A stretch of 64,000 nt of DNA from Pectobacterium aroidearum. Its GTDB lineage: Bacteria; Pseudomonadota; Gammaproteobacteria; Enterobacterales; Enterobacteriaceae. The position numbers were made by a program, and so were the translations under genes. The stretch is taken from assembly GCF_015689195.1 (NCBI RefSeq), contig NZ_CP065044.1, forward strand, positions 1,426,001 through 1,490,000. The letters are read 5' to 3'. Of this stretch, positions 29,723 through 40,257 are shown piece by piece. Under the pieces are notes generated by a model that made no database searches, was not told the DNA's origin, and was given only the letters and a program-made list of their open reading frames with translations. Numbering within the stretch: position 1 is the stretch's first letter; each line of letters begins with the position of its first letter.

Positions 29723-30841
29723 TTACTCACCTTGTTTCCAGGCAAAGATAAAGTCACTGTCAGGCAGCGAGGTAAAATTTTGAATGATATGGTGATACGT
29801 GTCATCAGGGTTCAGGCTGGTAAACGCCTGAGGATAAATATCTTTTGCCAGATATTCCATACCGACAATGTTGTAGGGATGGTTGTAGAAATGGTGGTAA
29901 ACGCCATAGACGTGTTTCGCCTGAACTGCCGGAATCTGGCTAATACCCGTGCGGCTTAGTAGCACATTAGCCTGATTGCGAACGTCTTCTACGCTGGCGC
30001 CATAGCCTAACGGCAGTACTTGGCTGTTACCACGCTTAGAGCCCGTCATGATGTAGGCATCAGGTTTCATGCTGATGATTTTTTCCAGAGAGACAAAACC
30101 CGTTGCGCCTGGCAGTAAATCTGAACCAATGTTTTTCGCGCCGACTGCTTCAACTAATCCGCCCCAGCCGCTTTTACTGTGCGTGAAGCAGCAGGAATCA
30201 GAGTTTCCGGCAATCGGTTCAACAAAGACGCTTGGTTTCGGGGTGATCGTGGCGGTTTTCTGCTGAATGGCATCAAAGTGTTGGCGATAGAAATCGGTAT
30301 ACGCTTTGGCATTGGCTTCGCGGTTCAGCACTTTCCCCAATAGATCGATGCTGGGGGCGGTATCTTTCGCCGGATTCACTTCGTAATCGACAAACAAGAC
30401 GGGAATATTCAGCGCGCTGAGCTTGTCGATCACACCGCTTTCCTTCAACGCTGGCTTGGCGCGCAACTGGGCAATCATCAGGTCCGGCTGTTTTGACAGC
30501 ACGCTTTCCAGGTCGACGTTGCCTTTGTCACTAAATCCCATATCCAGAATGCCGACGGACTCAGGCCATTTTCCTTTCAGCATGTCCCAGGTTGCTGTGT
30601 CCTGTTTTTTTGCCAGATTGTTCCAGGCAACCAGACGCTGGAAGGGATTATCGCGGTCGAGCAGTGCCATTGCCATAATATCGCGGCCATCCTGCAGAAT
30701 GATGCGCTGCGGTTCTTGTTTAATGGTGACACTTTTCCCGTCAAGATCGGTGACGGTAAGGGGATATTGGGTGGCGTAGCTGAAAAGTGGGGTGGTGCAG
30801 AGGGCGGTCAGAAAGAGCGATCTTACTGATTTTCTTAACAT
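29723..30841 (-). CDS. Iron-siderophore substrate-binding protein, paralogue of the orphan
   Basis: A 372-residue periplasmic binding protein with signal peptide (cleavage near SYA-TQYP). It aligns over its length with the protein at 24067-25200: QRIILQDGRDI vs KRIILGEGRQI, NPFQRLVAW vs APFQRVVGW, and a Cys pair at exactly 217-218 in both (NSDSCCFTH here). It is the first gene of a Fur-controlled binding protein-permease-ATPase operon. The substrate is unknown; ferric siderophore or haem-type compounds are typical of the family. Confidence 0.9.
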   Translation of the reverse strand: MLRKSVRSLFLTALCTTPLFSYATQYPLTVTDLDGKSVTIKQEPQRIILQDGRDIMAMALLDRDNPFQRLVAWNNLAKKQDTATWDMLKGKWPESVGILDMGFSDKGNVDLESVLSKQPDLMIAQLRAKPALKESGVIDKLSALNIPVLFVDYEVNPAKDTAPSIDLLGKVLNREANAKAYTDFYRQHFDAIQQKTATITPKPSVFVEPIAGNSDSCCFTHSKSGWGGLVEAVGAKNIGSDLLPGATGFVSLEKIISMKPDAYIMTGSKRGNSQVLPLGYGASVEDVRNQANVLLSRTGISQIPAVQAKHVYGVYHHFYNHPYNIVGMEYLAKDIYPQAFTSLNPDDTYHHIIQNFTSLPDSDFIFAWKQGE

Positions 30842-30881
30842 GGTGGCGATCCTAATTCACAATTTATCAGAGCAATGAGTT

Positions 30882-30896
30882 TGATAATTATTATCG
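30882..30896 (-). promoter_or_regulatory. Fur box of the ABC transporter operon
   Basis: TGATAATTATTATCG matches the 7-1-7 Fur motif at 14 of 15 positions, about 40-55 bp upstream of the binding-protein start. Confidence 0.87.
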
Positions 30897-30937
30897 TATA
30901 AGGATAAACAATGCGTATACAGGATTCATATGTAAAG

Positions 30938-30984
30938 AAAAATAACAACTCCGGCTCTTTTTGTTTTTATGTGGGAGCCGGAGT
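30938..30984 (-). terminator. Terminator of suhB
   Basis: A perfect 10-bp stem, ACTCCGGCTC / GAGCCGGAGT, with a 17-nt loop; read on the minus strand it runs into TGTTATTTTTC. It lies 10 bp after the suhB stop. Confidence 0.75.
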
Positions 30985-30993
30985 CGGTCGAGA

Positions 30994-31797
30994 TTAGCGC
31001 TTCAGCGCGTCGCTCAGTTCTTCACGGATAGTGCCCAGTATGGCTTTCACTACACGTGGATTACCTGCGACCAGATTGCCAGACGCAATATAGTTATGGC
31101 CGCCAACGAAGTCCGTTACGATCCCGCCTGCTTCACGAACCAGCAGCTCGCCGCCAGCAAAATCCCACGGCTTCAGACCGATTTCAAAGAAACCGTCAAC
31201 GCGACCTGCGGCAACATACGCCAGATCCAGTGCGGCAGAACCTGTACGACGGAAATCCGCGCAGTGGGTGAACAGCGCGCCGATGGCATTGATATAGGTT
31301 TTGCTATGTTGCTTTAATTTGAAGGGGAAACCTGTTGCCAGTACGGTGCCTTCCAGATCGCGGGCAGTACTGCTGCGCAGACGGTAGCCGTTCAACTGTG
31401 CGCCTTGACCACGGGTCGCGGTAAACAGTTCATTACGCATAGGATCGTAAACGACGGCAACTTCGGTACGGCCTTTAATGCGGACCGCGATAGAAACAGC
31501 GAAGTGAGGTAAACGTTTGATGAAGTTGGTGGTGCCATCCAGAGGATCGATAACCCATTGTACTGCCGGATCTTCACCTGCCAGCTCGCCACACTCTTCA
31601 CCAATAATGGTGTGCTGTGGGTAAGATTTGCGGATGACTTCAATGATCAGACGTTCTGCATCCCGATCGACGTTGGTTACAAAATCATTGCTGCCTTTCT
31701 GGCTAGCTTCGACGGCGTCTGGCGTTTCATAGTTTTTGGCAATCAAATTACCGGCTTTACGCGCAGCGCGTATAGCGATGTTGAGCATCGGATGCAT
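30994..31797 (-). CDS. suhB: Inositol-1-monophosphatase SuhB
   Basis: A 267-residue Mg-dependent phosphatase. Metal-binding motifs are EE in GEECGE, DPLDGTTNF, and WDFAGGELLVREAGG. In E. coli SuhB also joins the rRNA antitermination complex with the Nus factors. Divergent from trmJ, as in other enterics. Confidence 0.97.
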   Translation of the reverse strand: MHPMLNIAIRAARKAGNLIAKNYETPDAVEASQKGSNDFVTNVDRDAERLIIEVIRKSYPQHTIIGEECGELAGEDPAVQWVIDPLDGTTNFIKRLPHFAVSIAVRIKGRTEVAVVYDPMRNELFTATRGQGAQLNGYRLRSSTARDLEGTVLATGFPFKLKQHSKTYINAIGALFTHCADFRRTGSAALDLAYVAAGRVDGFFEIGLKPWDFAGGELLVREAGGIVTDFVGGHNYIASGNLVAGNPRVVKAILGTIREELSDALKR

Positions 31798-31867
31798 GGT
31801 ATCGGTCCACTGGAATGTTAAAGAACGGAAAGCGGCGCAGAGTATAGCAGTAGAAAAGTAAAATATC

Positions 31868-31994
31868 TATACACGTCATTCTTCAAGCCGCATGTGCGTT
31901 GGCTACACTCACTCACCCGAATCACTTACTGGAGTAAGCTCATCGGGGTTCCTTCATTTGCCGCCTTCCTGCAACTCGAATTATTTAGTGTATA
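31868..31994. repeat. Short form of the dispersed extragenic repeat
   Basis: A 127-bp copy starting TATACACGTCATTCTTCAAG and ending ACTCGAATTATTTAGTGTATA-like (last bases at 31994). It shares its arms and the central hairpin (CCCGA...CTTAC...GTAAG...TCGGG) with the 275-bp copy at 1434-1708, in inverse orientation, but lacks the seven additional hairpins. It lies in the suhB-trmJ intergenic region and may separate their promoters. Confidence 0.85.
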
Positions 31995-32064
31995 AGTTTG
32001 TGTTAAGGTATGGCGAGTTCCTTTTCGCACCACTTCCTTCTATCTATCGCACAACAGAGTTCAT

Positions 32065-32790
32065 ATGTTAGACAATATTCGCATTGTTCTGGTCGAAACG
32101 TCGCACACTGGCAATATGGGGTCAGTGGCCAGAGCGATGAAAACCATGGGGTTAAGCAAACTCTATCTGGTCAACCCGTTGGTTAAGCCTGATTCACAGG
32201 CCATTGCGTTGGCGGCAGGCGCCAGCGATGTTATCGGTAATGCCACCATTGTTGATTCGTTCGATCAGGCGCTCGAAGGGTGTGGTCTGGTCGTTGGCAC
32301 CAGCGCACGTTCCCGAACCTTACCCTGGCCGATGTTGGAACCGCGTGAGTGCGGCGTTCGCAGCGCGCAGGAAGCAGAGCACGCACCAGTGGCGCTGGTG
32401 TTCGGGCGTGAGCGCGTGGGGTTGACGAATGATGAACTTCAGAAATGCCATTACCACGTGGCGATTCCCGCAAACCCGGAATACAGTTCGCTCAATCTGG
32501 CGATGGCAGTGCAGATCATCGCTTATGAAGTGCGTATCGCGCATTTGGATCGGTTACAGGCCGGACAGCCGCAACATGAAGAATCGCCGTACCCGCTGGT
32601 CGACGATCTGGAGCGGTTTTATCAGCATCTTGAACAGACATTACTGCAAACCGGGTTTATCCGACCTGCGCATCAGGGGCAGGTCATGAACAAGCTGCGT
32701 CGTCTGTTTACCCGCGCCAGGCCTGAAGCTCAGGAACTTAACATCCTGCGCGGAATACTGAGTTCGGTACAAAAAACACACGACGAATAA
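32065..32790 (+). CDS. trmJ: tRNA (cytidine/uridine-2'-O-)-methyltransferase TrmJ
   Basis: A 241-residue SPOUT methyltransferase that modifies ribose of tRNA position 32. The N-terminal knot domain has [20 protein letters not shown] and the SAM-binding loops [15 protein letters not shown] and [17 protein letters not shown]. The C-terminal helical extension (to [20 protein letters not shown], read in parts) is present. Upstream of iscR as in E. coli. Confidence 0.96.
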   Translation: MLDNIRIVLVETSHTGNMGSVARAMKTMGLSKLYLVNPLVKPDSQAIALAAGASDVIGNATIVDSFDQALEGCGLVVGTSARSRTLPWPMLEPRECGVRSAQEAEHAPVALVFGRERVGLTNDELQKCHYHVAIPANPEYSSLNLAMAVQIIAYEVRIAHLDRLQAGQPQHEESPYPLVDDLERFYQHLEQTLLQTGFIRPAHQGQVMNKLRRLFTRARPEAQELNILRGILSSVQKTHDE

Positions 32791-32814
32791 TACTTGAGTG
32801 TTTTGCTCGGTTAA

Positions 32815-32839
32815 ATAGTTGACTAAAACACTCAGGAAT
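32815..32839 (+). promoter_or_regulatory. IscR type 1 site at the iscR promoter
   Basis: The 25-bp stretch beginning ATAGTTGACTAAAACACTCA fits the [2Fe-2S]-IscR type 1 motif and contains a TTGACT -35. It corresponds in sequence to the E. coli iscR promoter region and predicts autorepression. Downstream, AATACATGTTTT is repeated at 32864-32875 and 32879-32890 with a 15-bp period; its role is unknown. Confidence 0.8.
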
Positions 32840-32909
32840 GTCAGACTCGCGGTATGTTCTGCCAATACATGTTTTCATAATACATGTTTTACCTACAGGT
32901 ACCACTATC

Positions 32910-33404
32910 ATGAGACTGACATCCAAAGGCCGTTACGCCGTTACCGCCATGCTCGATGTGGCTCTGCATTCCCAGGAAGGGCCAGTTCCATTGGCGGATA
33001 TTTCTGAACGCCAAGGTATTTCACTGTCTTATCTGGAGCAGCTGTTTTCACGCCTGCGTAAGAATGGACTGGTTGCCAGCGTTCGTGGCCCGGGCGGCGG
33101 TTACCTGCTGGGTAAAAGCGCGAATGAAATCGCCGTTGGTATGGTTATTTCTGCCGTCGATGAATCCGTGGATGCAACACGCTGCCAGGGTCGTGAAGGC
33201 TGTCAAGGTGGCGATCGCTGCCTGACACACACGCTGTGGCGCGATCTGAGTGACCGTATTACCGACTTCCTGAATAACATCACGCTGGATGAGCTGGTGA
33301 ATAATAAGGAAGTGCTGGATGTTGCGGATCGTCAGGATGCGGACATTCGCCGCACCGCCAATGGACGTATTCAGGAAACGATCAACGTTAACCTGCGCGC
33401 CTGA
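32910..33404 (+). CDS. iscR: Iron-sulfur cluster regulator IscR
   Basis: An Rrf2-family regulator of 164 residues. The start [19 protein letters not shown] decides ATG 32910; an open frame reaches back to 32838 but crosses the promoter. The winged HTH is in the first 70 residues; the cluster ligands Cys92, Cys98 and Cys104 are in [14 protein letters not shown]. Represses the isc operon when carrying [2Fe-2S]. First gene of iscRSUA-hscBA-fdx-iscX. Confidence 0.97.
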   Translation: MRLTSKGRYAVTAMLDVALHSQEGPVPLADISERQGISLSYLEQLFSRLRKNGLVASVRGPGGGYLLGKSANEIAVGMVISAVDESVDATRCQGREGCQGGDRCLTHTLWRDLSDRITDFLNNITLDELVNNKEVLDVADRQDADIRRTANGRIQETINVNLRA

Positions 33405-33413
33405 TACACCTTC

Positions 33414-33443
33414 AACGTGACGAGTACCTTTACTCGTCACGTT
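33414..33443 (+). promoter_or_regulatory. Strong hairpin between iscR and iscS
   Basis: AACGTGACGAGTA / TACTCGTCACGTT, a perfect 13-bp stem with loop CCTT, starting 10 bp after the iscR stop and followed by TTGCCTTT. In E. coli the iscR-iscS spacer is where RyhB pairs, and a structure protects the iscR part of the mRNA; this hairpin could play that part or act as a partial terminator. Confidence 0.65.
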
Positions 33444-33639
33444 TTGCCTTTCTGATAGCTGCATAATCCTGTCCACATTGCCCAATGTGGGGCTGGTTTA
33501 ATTCCGACTATCACGATGTTGTGCCAACGATAACATCGTCAGATTTTTGCATTGGCCCGAGAGGTTGCGGGTATAAACAGCCTGTCAATAAAACAAAACG
33601 CATTGTACGTTTTGAAGTGATGTACGGAGTTTATGAGCA

Positions 33640-34854
33640 ATGAAGTTACCTATCTATCTCGACTACTCAGCCACCACGCCGGTTGACCCGCGCGTCGCTG
33701 AGAAAATGATGCAGTTTTTGACTTTGGACGGTACGTTCGGTAACCCGGCTTCCCGTTCCCACCGTTTTGGCTGGCAGGCGGAAGAGGCGGTAGATATCGC
33801 CCGTAATCAAATCGCTGAGCTGGTTGGCGCTGACCCACGTGAGATTGTCTTCACGTCAGGCGCGACCGAAGCCGATAACCTCGCGATTAAAGGCGTTGCC
33901 AACTTCTATCAGAAGAAGGGCAAGCACATCATCACCAGCAAGACCGAGCACAAAGCCGTGCTGGATACTTGTCGTCAGCTTGAGCGCGAAGGTTTCGAGG
34001 TCACCTATCTGGCTCCGCAGCGTAACGGCATTATCGATCTGGCTGAACTCGAAGCCGCAATGCGTGAGGACACCATTCTGGTTTCCATCATGCATGTTAA
34101 CAATGAAATCGGTGTTGTGCAGGATATCGAAACGATCGGCGAGATGTGCCGCAGTCGCGGTATCGTGTTCCACGTCGACGCCACGCAGAGCGTAGGCAAG
34201 CTGCCTATCGATCTCAACCAGTTAAAAGTGGATCTGATGTCTTTCTCCGGCCATAAAATTTATGGACCGAAAGGGATCGGAGCACTGTATGTTCGTCGTA
34301 AACCCCGTATTCGTCTTGAAGCACAGATGCACGGCGGCGGCCATGAACGTGGTATGCGTTCTGGCACCTTGCCTGTGCACCAGATTGTCGGCATGGGTGA
34401 AGCCTACCGCATCGCGAAAGAAGAGATGACCGCAGAAATGGATCGCCTGCGCACGCTGCGCGATCGTCTGTGGAACGGTATTAATGATATTGAAGAAGTC
34501 TACCTGAATGGTGACATTGAGCAGGGCGCGCCTAACATCCTGAACGTCAGCTTTAACTACGTTGAAGGTGAATCACTGATTATGGCGCTCAAGGATCTGG
34601 CGGTATCGTCCGGTTCTGCCTGTACATCGGCCAGTCTGGAGCCCTCCTACGTGCTACGTGCGCTGGGCATGAATGATGAGCTGGCGCATAGCTCGATCCG
34701 TTTCTCGCTGGGGCGTTTTACCACCGAAGAAGAGATCGACTACACCATCGAGTTGGTGCGTAAATCCATCGGTCGTCTGCGCGATCTTTCTCCGCTGTGG
34801 GAAATGTTCAAGCAGGGCGTGGATATCAGCAGCATCGAATGGGCGCATCATTAA
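33640..34854 (+). CDS. iscS: Cysteine desulfurase IscS
   Basis: A 404-residue class V PLP enzyme delivering sulfur from cysteine to IscU, ThiI, TusA and others. PLP-lysine is in [12 protein letters not shown], the persulfide Cys in [10 protein letters not shown] (about 328). RBS GGAGT is 9 bp before ATG 33640; an out-of-frame ATG at 33633 opens a 17-codon ORF across the start. Confidence 0.98.
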   Translation: MKLPIYLDYSATTPVDPRVAEKMMQFLTLDGTFGNPASRSHRFGWQAEEAVDIARNQIAELVGADPREIVFTSGATEADNLAIKGVANFYQKKGKHIITSKTEHKAVLDTCRQLEREGFEVTYLAPQRNGIIDLAELEAAMREDTILVSIMHVNNEIGVVQDIETIGEMCRSRGIVFHVDATQSVGKLPIDLNQLKVDLMSFSGHKIYGPKGIGALYVRRKPRIRLEAQMHGGGHERGMRSGTLPVHQIVGMGEAYRIAKEEMTAEMDRLRTLRDRLWNGINDIEEVYLNGDIEQGAPNILNVSFNYVEGESLIMALKDLAVSSGSACTSASLEPSYVLRALGMNDELAHSSIRFSLGRFTTEEEIDYTIELVRKSIGRLRDLSPLWEMFKQGVDISSIEWAHH

Positions 34855-34878
34855 TTCACCAGATCGGGGACGACTATC

Positions 34879-35265
34879 ATGGCTTACAGCGAAAAAGTAA
34901 TTGATCACTATGAAAACCCACGCAACGTGGGTTCATTTGACAACGCCGATCCTTCTATCGGCAGCGGCATGGTCGGCGCGCCAGCGTGCGGCGATGTGAT
35001 GAAGTTGCAGATAAAAGTCAACAATGAGGGTATCATCGAAGATGCCCGCTTCAAGACGTACGGTTGTGGTTCTGCCATTGCCTCCAGCTCGCTGGTCACA
35101 GAGTGGGTAAAAGGCAAATCGCTGAATGAAGCTGAAGCGATTAAGAACACGCAGATTGCCGAAGAACTTGAGCTACCGCCAGTGAAGATTCACTGCTCCA
35201 TTCTGGCGGAAGACGCTATCAAGGCAGCGATTGCGGATTACAAAAGTAAACGCGACGCGCAGTAA
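34879..35265 (+). CDS. iscU: Iron-sulfur scaffold IscU
   Basis: A 128-residue scaffold on which [2Fe-2S] clusters are built. Cluster ligands are Cys37 (GAPACGDVM), Cys63 (YGCGSAI) and Cys106 (HCSILAED), with Asp39. The HscA-recognition motif LPPVK is present. 24 bp after iscS. Confidence 0.98.
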   Translation: MAYSEKVIDHYENPRNVGSFDNADPSIGSGMVGAPACGDVMKLQIKVNNEGIIEDARFKTYGCGSAIASSSLVTEWVKGKSLNEAEAIKNTQIAEELELPPVKIHCSILAEDAIKAAIADYKSKRDAQ

Positions 35266-35345
35266 TCTCTGCGGCTGAACTCGGCGGGGCACCGTGTCTC
35301 TCGGTGCCTGTTCCTGTCGAGATGGCGAACGATCGAGGTAACAGT

Positions 35346-35669
35346 ATGTCGATTTCTCTGAGCGAAAGTGCGGCACAACGCGTGAGCGCTTTCATCGCCA
35401 ACCGGGGCAAGGGCCTTGGGCTGCGTCTTGGCGTACGGACATCCGGTTGTTCCGGTATGGCGTATGTGCTGGAATTTGTTGATGATTTGAATGACGGTGA
35501 TACGGTCTTTGAAGACAAAGGCGTCAAAGTCATCGTGGACGGCAAAAGCCTGGTCTATCTTGATGGAACCGAGTTGGATTTCGTCAAAGAAGGGCTGAAC
35601 GAAGGTTTTAAGTTCAATAACCCGAACAGTTCCGGCGAATGCGGTTGCGGCGAAAGTTTCAACGTCTGA
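35346..35669 (+). CDS. iscA: Iron-sulfur assembly protein IscA
   Basis: A 107-residue A-type carrier with the three conserved Cys: Cys35 in TSGCSGMAY and Cys99/101 in [11 protein letters not shown] 35346 gives the family start MSISLSESA; an upstream in-frame GTG-type extension to 35304 lies in the iscU-iscA spacer, which carries a GGCACCG / CGGTGCC hairpin (about 35288-35307). Confidence 0.97.
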   Translation: MSISLSESAAQRVSAFIANRGKGLGLRLGVRTSGCSGMAYVLEFVDDLNDGDTVFEDKGVKVIVDGKSLVYLDGTELDFVKEGLNEGFKFNNPNSSGECGCGESFNV

Positions 35670-35739
35670 CCCCTCTCGGGTAGTCGCGTGCTATCAGTGA
35701 ATGGTCTGCGCTGCTACCCAGAACTCCCAGAGTACCACT

Positions 35740-36258
35740 ATGGATTACTTTACGTTATTCGGGCTGCCGATTCGCTATGATGTGGATGGCGGCCTGCTTG
35801 CATCCCGTTTTCAGGCGTTGCAGCGGCAGTTCCATCCCGATCGTTATGCTGCCAGCCCAGAGCGCGAGCGCATGCTGGCAGTGCAGCAGGCGGCGACGAT
35901 CAACAATGCCTATCAGGCGCTCAAGCATCCGTTGAAACGCGCGGAGTACATGTTGTCGCTGCACGGCTTTGATGTGAACAACGAACAGCATACGATGAAG
36001 GACACAGCATTCCTGATGGAACAGCTGGAACTGCGCGAAGAGTTGGACGCGATCTCACAGCGATCTGATGCGGATGTGGCGTTGAGCGCGTTTGCCGGAC
36101 GGTTGCAGGCCATGATCGTCAAACGCCGTTCGCACATGCGTGATGAACTCGATAATGAGACGTGGACAGACGCCGCAGATACCGTGCGCAAGCTACGCTT
36201 TTTAGACAAGCTCCAGCAACAGGTTGAAGAACTCGAAGAACAATTGCTGGACAGATAA
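35740..36258 (+). CDS. hscB: Co-chaperone HscB
   Basis: A 172-residue J-domain protein presenting IscU to HscA. The HPD motif is in RQFHPDRY; the C-terminal helical IscU-binding domain follows ([16 protein letters not shown]). ATG 35740 gives the family start [10 protein letters not shown]; the frame is open further upstream without homology. Confidence 0.97.
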   Translation: MDYFTLFGLPIRYDVDGGLLASRFQALQRQFHPDRYAASPERERMLAVQQAATINNAYQALKHPLKRAEYMLSLHGFDVNNEQHTMKDTAFLMEQLELREELDAISQRSDADVALSAFAGRLQAMIVKRRSHMRDELDNETWTDAADTVRKLRFLDKLQQQVEELEEQLLDR

Positions 36259-36333
36259 CTGGTTAATTCGGCGGGAAACCCGATAGTTGTTGCTATACCG
36301 GCTTTTTCGCCAGCCAATTGATGGAAGCTCAAT

Positions 36334-38184
36334 ATGGCCTTATTACAAATTAGTGAGCCTGGTCTGAGTGCCGCACCGCACCAGCGCCGTTTGGCTGTCG
36401 GTATTGATTTAGGCACCACCCATTCTCTTGTTGCTACGGTGCGCAGCGGTGAAGCCCAAACGCTGGCGGATAGCGACGGACGTGACCTGTTGCCATCGGT
36501 TGTCCACTACCGTCGCGATGGCCACAGCGTTGGCTGGCAGGCGCGCGACAATGCTGCTCGCGATCCGGAAAATACCGTCAGTTCAGTCAAACGCCTGATG
36601 GGGCGCTCTCTGGATGATATTCAACAGCGCTACCCGCATTTACCGTATCGTTTTCATGCCAGCGATAACGGCCTGCCGCTGATTCAGACACCTGCTGGTA
36701 ACCTCAATCCTGTACAAGTCTCGGCAGATATTCTGTCCGCACTGGCTGCGCGCGCGGAAGCGGCGTTAGGCGGTGTGCCTGATGGCGTGGTGATTACCGT
36801 TCCTGCGTATTTCGATGACGCACAGCGTCAGGGCACCAAAGACGCGGCACGTCTTGCCGGGCTGCACGTCTTGCGTCTGCTCAATGAACCGACCGCCGCC
36901 GCGATTGCCTACGGGTTGGATTCCGGTAAAGAGGGCGTGATCGCCATTTACGATCTGGGCGGCGGCACCTTTGATATTTCCATTCTGCGTCTGAGCCGCG
37001 GCGTTTTTGAAGTGCTGGCGACAGGCGGTGATTCTGCGCTGGGTGGTGATGATTTCGATCATCTGCTGGCGGAGTGGTTGCGTGAACAGGCGGGGATTCA
37101 CGATCGTGACGATCGCCAGTTGGATCATGCGCTTCGCGCTGCGGCGGTGAAAGCCAAAATTGCGCTCAGCAGCACCGAGTCAGCGAGCGTGAGTGTTGCT
37201 GGCTGGCAGGGTGATATTACCCGTGAGCAGTTTGATTCGCTGATCGCTCCACTGGTGAAACGCACGCTGCTGTCCTGCCGTCGTACGCTGAAAGACGCAG
37301 GACTGACGCCGGAAGAGGTGCTGGAAGTGGTGATGGTAGGCGGATCGACACGTGTTCCGCTGGTGCGCGAACAGGTGGGAACGTTTTTTGGTCGCACGCC
37401 GCTGACGTCGATCGATCCAGATAAGGTCGTGGCGATGGGTGCGGCGATCCAGGCGGATATTCTGGTGGGCAACAAGCCAGACAGCGACATGCTACTGCTT
37501 GATGTCATCCCCTTGTCCTTGGGGCTGGAGACGATGGGCGGATTGGTGGAAAAAATCATTCCGCGCAATACCACGATCCCGGTTGCCCGCGCACAGGAAT
37601 TCACCACCTTCAAAGACGGCCAGAGCGGCATGATGATCCACGTCTTGCAGGGCGAACGCGAAATGGTAGCGGACTGCCGTTCGCTTGCTCGCTTCTCGTT
37701 GCGCGGCTTGCCGCCGCTACCTGCTGGTGGGGCGCATATTCGCGTGACCTTTCAGGTCGATGCGGATGGCCTGCTGAGCGTGACGGCGATGGAGAAATCG
37801 ACGGGCGTTGAGGCGTCTATTCAGGTGAAGCCATCATACGGTTTGAGCGATACGGAAATTGCCACGATGATCACCGACTCGATGCTGAATGCGAAGGAAG
37901 ATGTCGGCGCGCGTCGTCTGGCAGAGCAAAAAGTGGAGGCGGCACGCGTGCTGGAAAGTTTGCAAAGCGCGTTGGTGGCTGACGCCGAGTTATTGAGCAA
38001 TGACGAAAAAGGCGTCATTGTCGCGGCATCCGAACACCTGCATACGATGATGCAGGGCAGCGATCCCGTGGCGATTGAAGCCGCGATTAAAACAGTCGAT
38101 CAACAAACCCAGGAATTCGCCGCTCGCCGTATGGATGTTTCTATCCGTCGCGCGCTGGCAGGCCATTCTGTGGATGAGGTGTAA
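36334..38184 (+). CDS. hscA: Hsp70-type chaperone HscA
   Basis: A 616-residue specialised Hsp70 that drives cluster release from IscU. The nucleotide-binding domain has [28 protein letters not shown] and [12 protein letters not shown]; the substrate domain follows from about 390. Normal length. The next gene starts one base after its stop. Confidence 0.98.
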   Translation: MALLQISEPGLSAAPHQRRLAVGIDLGTTHSLVATVRSGEAQTLADSDGRDLLPSVVHYRRDGHSVGWQARDNAARDPENTVSSVKRLMGRSLDDIQQRYPHLPYRFHASDNGLPLIQTPAGNLNPVQVSADILSALAARAEAALGGVPDGVVITVPAYFDDAQRQGTKDAARLAGLHVLRLLNEPTAAAIAYGLDSGKEGVIAIYDLGGGTFDISILRLSRGVFEVLATGGDSALGGDDFDHLLAEWLREQAGIHDRDDRQLDHALRAAAVKAKIALSSTESASVSVAGWQGDITREQFDSLIAPLVKRTLLSCRRTLKDAGLTPEEVLEVVMVGGSTRVPLVREQVGTFFGRTPLTSIDPDKVVAMGAAIQADILVGNKPDSDMLLLDVIPLSLGLETMGGLVEKIIPRNTTIPVARAQEFTTFKDGQSGMMIHVLQGEREMVADCRSLARFSLRGLPPLPAGGAHIRVTFQVDADGLLSVTAMEKSTGVEASIQVKPSYGLSDTEIATMITDSMLNAKEDVGARRLAEQKVEAARVLESLQSALVADAELLSNDEKGVIVAASEHLHTMMQGSDPVAIEAAIKTVDQQTQEFAARRMDVSIRRALAGHSVDEV

Positions 38185-38185
38185 C

Positions 38186-38521
38186 ATGCCTAAGATAGTT
38201 TTTTTACCGCATCAGGATCTGTGTCCTGAAGGGGCGGTTTTGGAAGCGGAACGCGGTGAAAGCATTCTGGAAGTCGCTCTGCGTAACGGTATTGACGTTG
38301 AGCATGCCTGCGAGAAATCCTGCGCCTGCACCACCTGCCACTGTATCGTGCGTGAAGGGTTTGACTCGTTGGCGGAAAGCACTGAAGAAGAAGACGACAT
38401 GCTGGATAAGGCCTGGGGACTGGAACCGGAAAGTCGTCTGGGCTGTCAGGCGCGTATTGCTGGGGACGATCTGGTCGTCGAGATCCCGCGCTATACGATC
38501 AACCACGCGCGCGAACATTGA
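38186..38521 (+). CDS. fdx: 2Fe-2S ferredoxin of the isc operon
   Basis: A 111-residue adrenodoxin-type ferredoxin. Cluster ligands are in CEKSCACTTCHC (Cys42, 48, 51) and LGCQA (Cys87). It supplies electrons for cluster assembly. Start ATG 38186 directly after hscA. Confidence 0.97.
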   Translation: MPKIVFLPHQDLCPEGAVLEAERGESILEVALRNGIDVEHACEKSCACTTCHCIVREGFDSLAESTEEEDDMLDKAWGLEPESRLGCQARIAGDDLVVEIPRYTINHAREH

Positions 38522-38542
38522 TTCGAATAGGGAGAAACCGTT

Positions 38543-38743
38543 ATGGGGTTAAAATGGACAGACAGCCAGGCTATCGGTGAAGCGCTTTACGACCAGTTTC
38601 CCGATCTCGATCCGAAAACGGTGCGTTTCACGGATATGCACCAGTGGATCTGCGAACTGGATGAATTTGACGATCGACCGGACGCCTCCAATGAAAAAAT
38701 TCTGGAAGCGATCCTGTTGGTCTGGTTAGATGAAGCCGACTAA
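38543..38743 (+). CDS. iscX: Iron-sulfur accessory protein IscX
   Basis: A 66-residue acidic protein of the YfhJ/IscX family ([15 protein letters not shown]). It binds IscS and iron and tunes cluster assembly. Last gene of the isc operon; an imperfect GGGCTGCC / GGTGGCCC hairpin followed by ATTTTATTT (about 38753-38780) may end the transcript. Confidence 0.96.
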   Translation: MGLKWTDSQAIGEALYDQFPDLDPKTVRFTDMHQWICELDEFDDRPDASNEKILEAILLVWLDEAD

Positions 38744-38895
38744 CATTATGACGGGCTGCCTTGGGTGGCCCATTTTATTTCGTGCCAAAATTCGTAACAT
38801 TTTCATGTCATGATGCACGGTTTATGTATCTGCAAATATGAAAAGTACCTGCAAACATGAAAAGTGGCAGGAATATCCATTATCGGAGAAGCACT

Positions 38896-40206
38896 ATGAC
38901 GAACAATACCATGCTGATTTCACTCTCCACGCAACCTGCTGATGCGCGCTGGGGAGAAAAAGCGACGCTGAGTGTGAATGAGCAGGGTTTTACCATTCAT
39001 GTTGGAACGACGTCACTGAATGGCAAAGCTGCGCTGGCAACGATCCAGCGTGCCGCCCGTAAAATCGACGGGCAGGGGATTAAACACGTTAAATTAGCCG
39101 GTGAAGGCTGGGATCTGGCAAACAGCTGGGCATTTTGGCAAGGGTATCGCGGGCCGAAAGGGCAAAGAACGGTTGAATGGGCGGATCTGAACGACGCCGA
39201 TAAGAAAGAACTGAACGATCGTCTGAAGATTGTTGACTGGGTGCGTGACACTATCAACCTGCCTGCTGAAGATTTGGGGCCAGAACAACTGGCAACCCGC
39301 GCAGTCGATTTATTGTGTGATGTTGCCTGTGATGCCATCAGCTACCGTATCACCAAAGGTGAAGATCTGCGTGAGCAGAATTACGCCGGTCTGCACACGG
39401 TCGGTCGCGGTTCTGAACGTCAGCCGGTGCTACTGGCACTGGACTATAACCCAACGGGTAACGCGGATGCGCCAGTGTTCGCCTGTCTGGTGGGCAAAGG
39501 TATTACGTTTGATACCGGTGGCTACAGTCTGAAGCCTAGCAGCTCTATGGATTCCATGAAATCGGATATGGGCGGTGCAGCCACTCTGACTGGCGCACTG
39601 GCGCTGGCGGCGTCACGCGGTTTGCAACAGCGTGTGAAGTTGTATCTGTGCTGTGCGGACAACATGGTCAGCGGCAATGCGTTCCGACTGGGTGATATCA
39701 TTCGTTACCGCAACGGCAAGACGGTTGAAGTCATGAACACGGATGCGGAAGGGCGTCTGGTGCTGGCGGATGGCCTGATCGATGCCTCCGAGCAGAATCC
39801 GCAGTGGATTATCGACTGCGCAACGCTGACGGGCGCAGCGAAAATGGCGCTGGGTAATGATTATCACGCACTGTTCAGCTTTGATGATGAGTTGGTTGCG
39901 GCATTGCAGGAAAGTGCGAAAGAAGAAAACGAGCCGTTCTGGCGCCTGCCACTGGAAGAATTTCACCGTAGCCATCTGCCGTCCAGCTTTGCGGATCTGA
40001 ACAATATTGCCAGTGGTGCAAACACCGCCGGTGCCAGCACGGCGGCGGCTTTCCTGTCGCACTTTGTGAAAAATTACCAGCAGGGCTGGTTGCACATCGA
40101 TTGCTCCGCAACATACCGCAAAAGTGCGGTAGAGCAGTGGGCTACAGGCGCGACGGGGCTCGGTGTTCGCACGCTGGCGAATCTCTTGCTGAGCAACGCC
40201 AAGTAG
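38896..40206 (+). CDS. pepB: Peptidase B (leucyl aminopeptidase family)
   Basis: A 436-residue M17 aminopeptidase. Two-metal site residues are in [15 protein letters not shown] and the catalytic block [17 protein letters not shown] 38896 with GGAG upstream gives the family start; an open frame from 38857 is unsupported. Cytoplasmic peptide turnover. Confidence 0.96.
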   Translation: MTNNTMLISLSTQPADARWGEKATLSVNEQGFTIHVGTTSLNGKAALATIQRAARKIDGQGIKHVKLAGEGWDLANSWAFWQGYRGPKGQRTVEWADLNDADKKELNDRLKIVDWVRDTINLPAEDLGPEQLATRAVDLLCDVACDAISYRITKGEDLREQNYAGLHTVGRGSERQPVLLALDYNPTGNADAPVFACLVGKGITFDTGGYSLKPSSSMDSMKSDMGGAATLTGALALAASRGLQQRVKLYLCCADNMVSGNAFRLGDIIRYRNGKTVEVMNTDAEGRLVLADGLIDASEQNPQWIIDCATLTGAAKMALGNDYHALFSFDDELVAALQESAKEENEPFWRLPLEEFHRSHLPSSFADLNNIASGANTAGASTAAAFLSHFVKNYQQGWLHIDCSATYRKSAVEQWATGATGLGVRTLANLLLSNAK

Positions 40207-40257
40207 TCTGTTCAGGTCTTAAGCGTCGGTTTTTAACGTAATCATGTTGAGGAAAGT

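Noticed and set aside
32864-32890. Two AATACATGTTTT copies before iscR as a regulatory repeat
   Set aside because: The 15-bp period is intriguing, but it does not match a known IscR motif and may be chance in AT-rich leader DNA; noted only in the IscR site entry.
32838-32909. N-terminal extension of IscR
   Set aside because: The stretch is promoter/leader DNA next to the IscR site; the family begins [11 protein letters not shown].
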